From assembly GCA_036825615.1 (NCBI GenBank), contig DAISXY010000008.1:1-64000 (forward strand): a stretch of 64,000 nt of DNA. The letters are read 5' to 3'. The notes under the pieces are model-generated. The model searched no databases. It had not been told where the DNA came from and worked only from the letters and a program-made list of their open reading frames with translations. The DNA comes from JAICXG01 sp036825615 (lineage in GTDB: Bacteria; Verrucomicrobiota; Verrucomicrobiia; Chthoniobacterales; UBA10450). Of this stretch, positions 16,475 to 23,798 are shown piece after piece (the stretch's first letter is position 1; each line of letters begins with the position of its first letter). The position numbers were made by a program, and so were the translations under genes.

Positions 16475-18450
16475 CTTACTTCCGCCGTTGCCCCGTCAAT
16501 CTTCTTCCACGGCTCGGCGCGACCACCGAGATGTTTGGCCAGGAACTCCTCGACGCGGCCATAGAAATCGAGGTTGTTCTCCGGGCGCGCGAAGCCATGG
16601 CCTTCATCGGGATAAACCACATAGGTCACCTCCCGCTTCGCTTTTCGCAAGGCGGCAACGATTCCGTTTACATTTTCAATCGTAACTCTCGGATCGTTCT
16701 TACCCTGGCCAATGAGAAGCGGCGCACGAATCTTATCGACATGATAAAGCGGCGAGACTTCGCGATTCAGTTTCTCGTTATGATCAAAGTCCCCGCCCCG
16801 GCGCCGCCATCGCATCATGATATTCGACCAATAACTCGGAAAGGAGCGAAAGAGCGTCGCCAGGTCTGCCGGTCCTACTCCGTCCACGCCGCAGGCGAAA
16901 AGGTCGGGCCGCTGTTCGAGACAGAGCAAAGTCGCAAAGCCTCCGCCGGACCAGCCCATGGCTGCAATCCTTTTCGGATCGGCAATACCGTTATCAATCG
17001 CCCACTGTGCCGCGTCATAAAGGTCGCGCTGAGTGCCGCGACCCCATTCGTTGGTCCCGGCATTCAGAAATGCCAGACCATAGCCGGTCGAACCCCTGTA
17101 ATTGACTTGAAGAACGGCATAGCCGCGGTTCGCGAGTAGCTGCACCTCTGAATCGAAATTATCGTAGTCGCGAAACCAGGGTCCGCCATGGATGAGCAGG
17201 ACCAGCGGCAAAGCTTTCGCTTCGACTCCCGGGGGAGTCGTTAGGTAGGAGGGCAGGACCAGGCCATCGCGCGCCTTAATCGTGATGCCCTTCTTGGGCG
17301 CGAGGGTTATCTTGGTCAGGGCGGGTTGTTCTTCGTAAAGCTTCCTTAGCTTCTTTGTATCTCGATTAAACAGAAAGTAAGTGGCAGGAGCATCGCTTCG
17401 CCTTGATGCGACGATCCATTCTCGATCCGCGCGGTCACGGCTGATCAAATCGAGGAAGCCCGGCGCCTGTTGTCCGATGGTTGCGAAGTCAGCCTCCATC
17501 TTGCGATCGAGGAAAACCCAGTGCGAGGTGAGATAGTTGAATTCAACCGCCTGCACGGCATGACTCTGCGGGTCGCGCAGGACACTCGGTTCATCTCCAA
17601 AGCCAGCGCTCGCCACGTCGCACCTTGGGTCCTGCGCCAGGACCTCCAGCTCCTTTCCATTGCCCAGGTCGACGCGCACGAGCCGCCCCTTATCGGAATG
17701 CAACGCTGACTCGATGATGAGGCTGTTGTCGTCGGGCGCGAATCCCGCGATGAGTGACCCGCCTACAACCTGACCGGCGAAAAGCGCGCGCTCGAATGGC
17801 ATCACGACGAGATCACGCCACGGCTGGCCAGCGGCGTCGCGCACCCGCACGATCGAGTTCCCGCTTTTTCCATCGAAGGCCGTCGCAGCACGAATCGCAA
17901 AGTCGTTATCCGTGGTCCAGGTGAGCACGTCGCCCGGATTGGTCGCTTCGAGCGTGACCGCGCCGGTCTCGAGATCGACCCGATACATGTCGAACGCCTC
18001 CCGATTGCGCAGGTTCAGCGCGACGAGGACGAATCGCGGATGCGCCAAGTCGGTCAGAACATTCTGCGCCCGCACCCCGCGGAACGGTGTCAGGTCGCGC
18101 ACGTTTCCGTTCGTCAGGTCAGCAGAAAAAAGATGGTCGATTTCATCGCCGGCATTGTCCTGAAGGTAAAGGATGTGTTTCGAATCCCCGGCCCAAGTGT
18201 ACCATTCGATCGGCCGATGGCTTTCGTTAGTCACAGCTCGTTCTTTCCCACCATCGATCCCATCCACCCAGACGTTCACGACACCGCTTTTGTCAGGCGC
18301 GAGCCAGGCGATCTGCGTGCCCTCGGGTGAAACTTCGGGGTGCACACGCTCTGGATTTCCGAAAAGGAGCTCGCGCGGGATAAGTGGCGGTAACTCAGCT
18401 TGAGCCGAGGCAGAAGCGATTAGAATCAGGATGACAAAGGTGCGTTTCAT
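16471..18450 (-). CDS. S9-family prolyl oligopeptidase-type serine peptidase
   Basis: 659 aa with a signal peptide (MKRTFVILILIASASAQA). The N-terminal two thirds form a beta-propeller with TolB/DPP-like blades. The C-terminal alpha/beta hydrolase domain starts near residue 390 and carries LLIHGGPWFRDYD, the nucleophile elbow GWSGGGFATL (Ser near 500), an Asp in IGQGKNDPRV and the catalytic His in PDEGHGF. The family cleaves short peptides or releases dipeptides, here in the periplasm. The downstream M20 gene overlaps it by 4 bp, giving a two-step peptide-degrading operon. A decayed second copy lies just upstream. The only motif hit here is the variant TCGTTAGGT at 17238. Confidence 0.93.
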   Translation of the reverse strand: MKRTFVILILIASASAQAELPPLIPRELLFGNPERVHPEVSPEGTQIAWLAPDKSGVVNVWVDGIDGGKERAVTNESHRPIEWYTWAGDSKHILYLQDNAGDEIDHLFSADLTNGNVRDLTPFRGVRAQNVLTDLAHPRFVLVALNLRNREAFDMYRVDLETGAVTLEATNPGDVLTWTTDNDFAIRAATAFDGKSGNSIVRVRDAAGQPWRDLVVMPFERALFAGQVVGGSLIAGFAPDDNSLIIESALHSDKGRLVRVDLGNGKELEVLAQDPRCDVASAGFGDEPSVLRDPQSHAVQAVEFNYLTSHWVFLDRKMEADFATIGQQAPGFLDLISRDRADREWIVASRRSDAPATYFLFNRDTKKLRKLYEEQPALTKITLAPKKGITIKARDGLVLPSYLTTPPGVEAKALPLVLLIHGGPWFRDYDNFDSEVQLLANRGYAVLQVNYRGSTGYGLAFLNAGTNEWGRGTQRDLYDAAQWAIDNGIADPKRIAAMGWSGGGFATLLCLEQRPDLFACGVDGVGPADLATLFRSFPSYWSNIMMRWRRRGGDFDHNEKLNREVSPLYHVDKIRAPLLIGQGKNDPRVTIENVNGIVAALRKAKREVTYVVYPDEGHGFARPENNLDFYGRVEEFLAKHLGGRAEPWKKIDGATAEVR

Positions 18451-18475
18451 TAATAGTAAGGTTAATTGGTCTGCC

Positions 18476-18600
18476 CTAGCGAACTTCCGCTGTCGCCATC
18501 AGGTGAAATCTCTGGGTCACTTCGCTCTGGATTTCCAAAAAGAACCTCGCGCGGGATGAGCGGCGACAGCTAGCATCGCCATCGCGGACGAGGAATTCTT
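18476..18600 (-). pseudogene. Remnant of a second S9 peptidase gene (internal deletion)
   Basis: Reading the minus strand, about 18500-18573 encodes SPLIPREVLFGNPERSDPEI, nearly the same as PPLIPRELLFGNPERVHPEV near the N-terminus of the intact S9 gene downstream. It then runs, after a frame change, into ATAEVR-stop (18476-18496), which repeats the last residues of that same gene (GATAEVR-stop). So both ends of a paralogue are kept and the roughly 1.9 kb between them is lost. This looks like a tandem duplicate reduced by an internal deletion. Confidence 0.6.
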
Positions 18601-18606
18601 TTCGAA

Positions 18607-19050
18607 TCATTTTTGCTTTTTCTGTCGAGGGAACCTTTCCGCGGTCTTGCTTAGGCCAAGCGCGAAACCAACCACACCGTAGAACATGAAAAGCGCGCCG
18701 AGCGGCACCAGCCAGACGCCGCTGCCCGGGTCGCCATCGTAGGTGATAAAGCTGCCGAGGAGAAATCCGCCCGGGAGCAGGATCGCGGCCCAGATCAGGG
18801 CAAAGGAAACCGATGGCCGGATGCGAAGACCTTCCACACTCCGGAGTGTGAGACCGGCGGCAATGTTGACCAGCGCGAGCATCGTGCCGTGAAAATGGCC
18901 GAGCGTAAACATGAGCCGGCGCGCTTCGTTTCCGGCGTCGAGATACCAGCCGATTTTGAACCCGTGCATGGTCTCGAGCACGATCCCGAGCAGGATATAA
19001 ATGGCGAGCGCCCACCAGCCGAAGCGAAGATGTCGAGTCGAGTAATTCAT
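18607..19050 (-). CDS. Four-helix membrane protein of unknown function
   Basis: 147 aa. Four hydrophobic segments are visible: about 10-28 (FGWWALAIYILLGIVLETM), 48-66 (TLGHFHGTMLALVNIAAGL), 78-100 (VSFALIWAAILLPGGFLLGSF) and 110-132 (VWLVPLGALFMFYGVVGFAL). A HFHG pair in helix 2 is the only polar motif. The Lys-rich tail suggests a cytoplasmic C-terminus. I do not recognise the family. It stands alone, followed directly by the S9 remnant and preceded by a REP-like tandem array. The hydrophobic pattern and usual codon use argue for a real gene. Confidence 0.65.
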   Translation of the reverse strand: MNYSTRHLRFGWWALAIYILLGIVLETMHGFKIGWYLDAGNEARRLMFTLGHFHGTMLALVNIAAGLTLRSVEGLRIRPSVSFALIWAAILLPGGFLLGSFITYDGDPGSGVWLVPLGALFMFYGVVGFALGLSKTAERFPRQKKQK

Positions 19051-19112
19051 TCGGATTCAGCGGAGACCAAAGCCGGCGAAGAATATCCACAGATGCGCGC
19101 TCTTGCCCAGCA

Positions 19113-19200
19113 GTTGTAGCCGGGGCGCTAACCCTGGCCAGTTCTAGCCCGTGGGCGCCAACCCGGCCGAGTTGTAGCCGGGGGCGGTGACCCCGGCCGC
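19113..19200. repeat. Three tandem REP-like hairpin units of about 30 bp
   Basis: Three adjacent units (19113-19140, 19141-19170, 19171-19200) share GTTGTAGCC(G)GGGG, a short centre, and ACCC(C)GGCC. Each can fold into a hairpin through its GGCCGGG and CCCGGCC-like arms. The units differ by a few bases, so the array is not recent. It lies between two divergent genes (18607-19050 and 19285-19740). Confidence 0.7.
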
Positions 19201-19284
19201 ATCGCGAGTGGGCAAAGAAACGCGGTTGATCCAAGCTGGTCCACGCCACAGATTGAACCAGTCTCGACCCGGCCGCATTCAATC

Positions 19285-19740
19285 ATGAAATGGAAAACGG
19301 CGCTCGCCTTACTCGCCCTCGTGGGAATAATCAGGCCAACCATGTCTCACGCGTCAGCGCCGGAGATCATTGGGAGCTGGAAAGTGGAGGTCACTTTTCA
19401 GAGTGGCGAGCACCGCTCTTTGCGCTTCGAGGCTCGCGATGGTGGCAAAGGTTCCCTCCAACTGCTGATTCCGAAACCGCTCCAAGCTGGCCCGAACGAG
19501 CCTGCGGCGGCGGAATGGACGAGCGATGACGCACATTCCTTCACCTTCTCAGGCCCGGTGCAATTTCCCCTCGGCAACGTCGGCATCCAGCGGGGCCGGC
19601 TGGTTCTGCGGGGAAAACTGGAGACCGACGGTTCGATGAAGGGAGAGGCCAGATTCTTCCCCGCGGCTCAGGAGCCGGCGAATGCCACGGGGCCGCCATC
19701 AAAGCACGGCACGTTTACGGCGAGCCGGACAAATAGCTAA
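19285..19740 (+). CDS. Secreted protein of unknown function
   Basis: 151 aa with a signal peptide of about 24 residues (MKWKTALALLALVGIIRPTM, then SHASA). The mature part is a small beta-rich domain (IIGSWKVEVTFQSGEHRSLRF ... GRLVLRGKLETDGSMKGEARF), in layout like lipocalin- or DUF-type proteins that measure substitution cost against a 'GSW' N-terminus. I cannot name a family. It is flanked by the REP-like tandem on one side and 196 bases without a gene on the other. Those bases are AT-richer and probably hold the promoter of the next gene. Confidence 0.6.
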   Translation: MKWKTALALLALVGIIRPTMSHASAPEIIGSWKVEVTFQSGEHRSLRFEARDGGKGSLQLLIPKPLQAGPNEPAAAEWTSDDAHSFTFSGPVQFPLGNVGIQRGRLVLRGKLETDGSMKGEARFFPAAQEPANATGPPSKHGTFTASRTNS

Positions 19741-19936
19741 GGGCGCTTCCATTCGTCGTCTCGCTTTAGAGCTGTAGCGAATGCCAATCGGGTCAGAGTG
19801 GAGCCGTCCGCGCCACGCATTACATAATTGTTAGATAAAAATGGGCGACGACCGTGTACTCCATTTGATACGCTGGAAACGGCAAAGAGGTTTCTTGCCA
19901 TGCGGTAATCAACACAACTCACCTAAGACAAACTAA

Positions 19937-21844
19937 ATGAAAAAAACAACAACATCACAATCCGCCTTCTTTTACTGGCGGGCTTCCATCGGCCTGGCAC
20001 TCCTCCTCGCCGGTGTTCTTCTGGCGCTCTTGAGCATTGGCCAGTTCTCCGCCAATGCACAGCAGCGAAGTAAATCGGCCAGCAGCGTCAACCCGGCGTT
20101 AGTCCCGCCGCTCTTTGATTGCAGCCAGTTCGATGCGCTTGGCCTCGATAAGCAGGAAAACCTGCGCGCGGGCGCGCTCGCCATCTATTGCGGTCGAGCC
20201 CAAGGCGGTGCGCCGGCCAATTCCGATGGAGGGTACTCCATCGCCCAGCAGGTGCTGGCACCGCTCCTTGGTGCGACCGACGTCGACCTGATCAGTCCGC
20301 AAACTGACTCTGGCACTCACATCACCCAGTCGGAGACATTCGTCACGTCTAACCCGGATAATCCCGACCAGATCGTCGTTGCCTACAACGACTCCCGAAA
20401 CGTCAACTCGAGCCCGCTCAACATCTCGGGCGCATCGGTCTCGCTCGACGGCGGTGCCACGTTTACCCGGTTAACGAAGAGCAACGGGCACAGCCCGTTT
20501 GAGAACACCCTCGGCGACCCGGTTATCCTGTATAATCGTCCGACTGGAACCTGGTTCGCGATCTGGCTGGATATCGGTTGCGGCGGCCAAGGCATCGGTG
20601 GCTACAAGTCTGCCACTCCGGCTGATCCGAACAGTTGGACACATTTCTGCGTCCATAACAACAGTGCCGATGACCGCGAGTCTGGCTATACCGATCAGAA
20701 TCCGAGCAGTCCGTTTTACGGCCGGATGTTTGTGTCGTTTAACGATTTCAACCGCGGCGGCGGCGCACTCTTTGTCCGTTTCTCTACGGATAATGGCGCC
20801 ACTTGGAATAACGAGCGCCAGCTCTCCAGTGGTTTCTTCCGTGACGTTCAGATCACCGGAGATGCAGCCACGGGAGCAATCTACGTGGCAGGAATGAACG
20901 AGGGTGGTGGCGGACTCAACAATCGCATCAATCTTCTTTTCAAGTCCACTGATGGTGGTGCGACCTTTGCTCAAGTCTACACCGGCCCTGCATTCGCAGC
21001 TCCGGGCGTCACACTCTGCGCATCGAACAGTTACTTTGCCTGCATGTTCTCCGGCCCTTCCTTCTGGCGGCACATGGGCTGGGGCCAACCGGCGGCGTTC
21101 AACAACGTGGTTTCGTATGTCTATGATTCGCGGAATACTTCGAACGGTGATTCGGCTAACGTCTTCTACATTCGTTCAACCGATGGCGGCTCGACCTTCA
21201 GCGCACCATTCCAGTTGAACACCGACACCACCACCCGTCCGCAGTGGCAGCCGAATATCTCGGTCGGCGCTGATGGCAGTCTGGTGGCGGTTTGGTACGA
21301 TGCCCGCGAGTCGACCGCTTGCACCAAGGGCAACACTTCGGTCCCGTGCTATCGGATGTGGGCCCGCAAATCGACCGACAACGGTGCGACCTGGGGCGCG
21401 GATGAACCGTTCTCCGATGTCGTCACTCCGCTGCCTGGTCAACCCGACTCCTCGATCGTCACGGAATACGCAGGTGACTACGACTACAGCTTCGCCTCCC
21501 CAGCTGGTCACCTCCACACTTGGACAGATGGCCGCATCCCGATTAACAACGCCTCGCAGCAGGATCCCTTCTTCGATCAGGAGGCGATCGGCGGTGGCGG
21601 CCAGACGATTACCCTAGAAGCCCGCGTAGGCACCCAAAACGGTAAATCAAGAGTCTTACTCAAATGGGCTCCGGCCGATGGCGGCCAGATCAACGTCCTG
21701 CGGGATGGCGTGGTGGTTCAGACGACCGCAGACGATGGCAGGAAGCTTGACGCGCTTGGCACCAGGACAGGAACCTTCACCTATCAGGTGTGTGAGACGG
21801 ACTCCGGCGACTGCTCCAACACCGTCGACGTCACAGTCCCGTAA
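19937..21844 (+). CDS. Secreted BNR/sialidase-like beta-propeller protein
   Basis: 635 aa. An N-terminal hydrophobic segment (about 17-38) ends ...SANAQQ, a signal peptide. At least five Asp-box (BNR) motifs are visible: SLDGGATF, STDNGATW, STDGGATF, STDGGSTF and STDNGATW. These place it in the sialidase/neuraminidase propeller superfamily. I do not see the sialidase Arg triad or the FRIP motif clearly, so the enzyme activity is doubtful; many such proteins only bind glycans. The last 80 residues (VGTQNGKSRVLLKWAPADGG...) look like a fibronectin III-type or small beta-domain. Codons are more AT-tolerant than in neighbours and no copy of the dispersed 9-mer lies in it. Confidence 0.7.
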   Translation: MKKTTTSQSAFFYWRASIGLALLLAGVLLALLSIGQFSANAQQRSKSASSVNPALVPPLFDCSQFDALGLDKQENLRAGALAIYCGRAQGGAPANSDGGYSIAQQVLAPLLGATDVDLISPQTDSGTHITQSETFVTSNPDNPDQIVVAYNDSRNVNSSPLNISGASVSLDGGATFTRLTKSNGHSPFENTLGDPVILYNRPTGTWFAIWLDIGCGGQGIGGYKSATPADPNSWTHFCVHNNSADDRESGYTDQNPSSPFYGRMFVSFNDFNRGGGALFVRFSTDNGATWNNERQLSSGFFRDVQITGDAATGAIYVAGMNEGGGGLNNRINLLFKSTDGGATFAQVYTGPAFAAPGVTLCASNSYFACMFSGPSFWRHMGWGQPAAFNNVVSYVYDSRNTSNGDSANVFYIRSTDGGSTFSAPFQLNTDTTTRPQWQPNISVGADGSLVAVWYDARESTACTKGNTSVPCYRMWARKSTDNGATWGADEPFSDVVTPLPGQPDSSIVTEYAGDYDYSFASPAGHLHTWTDGRIPINNASQQDPFFDQEAIGGGGQTITLEARVGTQNGKSRVLLKWAPADGGQINVLRDGVVVQTTADDGRKLDALGTRTGTFTYQVCETDSGDCSNTVDVTVP

Positions 21845-21910
21845 ACGAAGCTTAATTCCGGGAGCCGTCCCATCCGGCTCCCGGGATGGCTGAAAACAGT
21901 CAAGACTTGC

Positions 21911-21947
21911 AAGGGCATCCGGTGGTAACACCGGATGCCCTTTCTGT
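21911..21947 (+). terminator. Intrinsic terminator after the BNR protein gene
   Basis: AAGGGCATCCGGTG and CACCGGATGCCCTTT pair perfectly around a GTAA loop, followed by a short T-rich stretch (TTTCTGTC). A second hairpin (CCGGGAGCCG / CGGCTCCCGG) lies at about 21857-21884. The 288 bases between the two coding regions otherwise hold no gene. Confidence 0.8.
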
Positions 21948-22132
21948 CTCCCCCAAAGCTTAGAGATCGTTTGCATTCCATTGGCCGACATCTTTGAGCA
22001 CTACGGCAGGATTCACGAACACATCACCTGACAAAGCCAGCCCAGGAAGAGAAGAATCCCTTCGTCTCCGAAAAACGCTTGCGAAGCGTGGAAGAAGACG
22101 AATAGCCTCCCCATGATTGCGAGGAGGATGCG

Positions 22133-22786
22133 ATGTCCGATCAAGCCGAGCCCGATGAAAACGCGGAATCCCCTCCCGGCTCCGGCCACTCGACCCGCCG
22201 CGCGTTTCTCTCCCGGCTGGGCATGGCCGGCCTGATGGCGTCGGCGGGACCCATCACCATGAGTGGCGAGTCTTTTGAAAAAGCGCAGCCCGCCGCCTCG
22301 TCAGGCTCGAAAGACGCCATTGCGGTCACGCTTCTCGTCAACGGGAAAAAACACGAGCTCCGAATCGATCCGCGCACCTCTTTGCTCGATTGCCTCCGCG
22401 AGCATCTTCATCTCACCGGCACCAAAAAAGGATGCGATCACGGCCAATGCGGTGCCTGCACGGTGCACATCAACGGTCGCCGCCAACTTTCGTGTCTCTC
22501 CTTTGCCGCCCTCCACGACGGCGATGAAATCACCACGATCGAAGGCCTTGGTCACCCGCAGAAGATGCATCCGATGCAGGCGGCCTTCGTCGAATGCGAC
22601 GCCTATCAGTGCGGTTACTGCACCTCGGGCCAGATCATGTCGGCGGTCGCGCTCTTGAAAGAACCGTGCGGGCCGGATGACGCGGAGGTGAAGGAATTCA
22701 TGAGCGGCAACATCTGCCGCTGCGGCGCCTACCACAACATCGTGGCCGCGATTCAGAAAGTGCGGGAGGGGTCGAGAGCGGGATGA
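22133..22786 (+). CDS. Molybdenum hydroxylase, [2Fe-2S] subunit (PaoA/YagT-like)
   Basis: 217 aa. A Tat signal (STRRAFLSRLGMAGLM, about 21-36) shows export of the folded complex to the periplasm. A plant-type ferredoxin cluster follows (GTKKGCDHGQCGACTVHING ... LSC) and then the second cluster domain (CGYCTSGQ ... NICRCGAYHNI). The family is the small subunit of xanthine dehydrogenase-like aldehyde or isoquinoline oxidoreductases. First of three genes in enzyme order Fe-S, FAD, Mo. Its stop overlaps the next ATG by 4 bp. Confidence 0.93.
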   Translation: MSDQAEPDENAESPPGSGHSTRRAFLSRLGMAGLMASAGPITMSGESFEKAQPAASSGSKDAIAVTLLVNGKKHELRIDPRTSLLDCLREHLHLTGTKKGCDHGQCGACTVHINGRRQLSCLSFAALHDGDEITTIEGLGHPQKMHPMQAAFVECDAYQCGYCTSGQIMSAVALLKEPCGPDDAEVKEFMSGNICRCGAYHNIVAAIQKVREGSRAG

Positions 22787-23787
22787 AAACCTTTCAACTC
22801 ACCCGGCCTAACGATCACTCGCAGGCGATTGCGGCAGCCGCAAAGACGCAAACCGCGCAACAAGGCGCGGAGATTCGCTTCATCGCCGGTGGCACGACGC
22901 TGATCGACTTGATGAAGCTGAATGTCGAGCAGCCACAAAGCTTGGTTGATCTCAACCGGTTGCCGCTCGACAAAATCGAACCGACACCGGACGGCGGCCT
23001 AACGATCGGCGCAACCGTGCGCAACTCCGAACTGGCCTGGCACCCGCTCGTGCGGAAGAACTACCAGGTCCTTTCCGAGGCGATTCTGAGCGGCGCGACC
23101 GTGCAGATTCGCAACATGGCGACAACCGCCGGCAACCTTTTGCAGCGTACCCGGTGCATGTATTTCCGCGACACCGCGACGCCGTGCAATAAACGCGAAC
23201 CGGGCAGCGGTTGCGCCGCCATCACCGGGGTGAATCGCAGTCTGGCGCTTCTCGGCACGAGCGAGCATTGCATCGCGACGAATCCGTCCGACATGAATGT
23301 GGCCCTGACCGCGCTCGAAGCGACGATTCACATTCGCGGGCCCAAGGGTGAACGCAGCGTTCCAATAGCTGACTTTCATTTGCTTCCCGGGAACACGCCA
23401 CAACGTGAGACGGTCCTGGAGCCGGGAGACCTGATTACGCATGTGACGCTCCCGCCGCCTGCCGCGGGAAATCGCTCGGTCTATTTGAAACTGCGCGATC
23501 GCGCCTCCTATGAGTTCGCGCTCGCCTCAGCCGCGGTCGTGATCACGAAGGCGCAAGGGAAAATCACGCGGGCGCGGGTCGCGCTGGGTGGAATTGGCAC
23601 GAAACCGTGGCGATCGCCGGAAGCGGAGACGGAGCTGAGCGGACGACCACCAAGCGAGGCGGTTTTCCGGAAAGCGGCGGAGGCAGCGCTGCGTGAGGCG
23701 AAGCCGCAAAGCCAGAACGGTTTCAAGGTTGAGCTGGCGAAGCGCTGCTTGGTGCACGCTTTGAAACTTGTGACCGAGATAGCCTAA
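22783..23787 (+). CDS. Molybdenum hydroxylase, FAD-binding subunit (PaoB/YagS-like)
   Basis: 334 aa. N-terminal FAD-binding PCMH domain with FIAGGTTLIDLMKLNVEQP and GATVRNSEL, then ATTAGNLLQRTRCMYFRD, which in this family precedes cysteines (CNKREPGSGCAAITG) that bind an extra iron-sulfur cluster in PaoB. A CO dehydrogenase flavoprotein C-terminal domain covers about 215-330. It passes electrons from the Fe-S subunit to the acceptor. Two copies of the dispersed motif lie inside (22806 coding RPND; 22997 coding GLTIG) and one at its stop codon (23782). Confidence 0.92.
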   Translation: MKTFQLTRPNDHSQAIAAAAKTQTAQQGAEIRFIAGGTTLIDLMKLNVEQPQSLVDLNRLPLDKIEPTPDGGLTIGATVRNSELAWHPLVRKNYQVLSEAILSGATVQIRNMATTAGNLLQRTRCMYFRDTATPCNKREPGSGCAAITGVNRSLALLGTSEHCIATNPSDMNVALTALEATIHIRGPKGERSVPIADFHLLPGNTPQRETVLEPGDLITHVTLPPPAAGNRSVYLKLRDRASYEFALASAAVVITKAQGKITRARVALGGIGTKPWRSPEAETELSGRPPSEAVFRKAAEAALREAKPQSQNGFKVELAKRCLVHALKLVTEIA

Positions 23788-23798
23788 CGAACAAAGCA

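Noticed and set aside
18476..19282. 268-codon minus frame overlapping the membrane protein gene
   Set aside because: Its only homology is the S9 scar at the 3' end; upstream it is out of frame with the four-helix membrane protein, which is the better gene.
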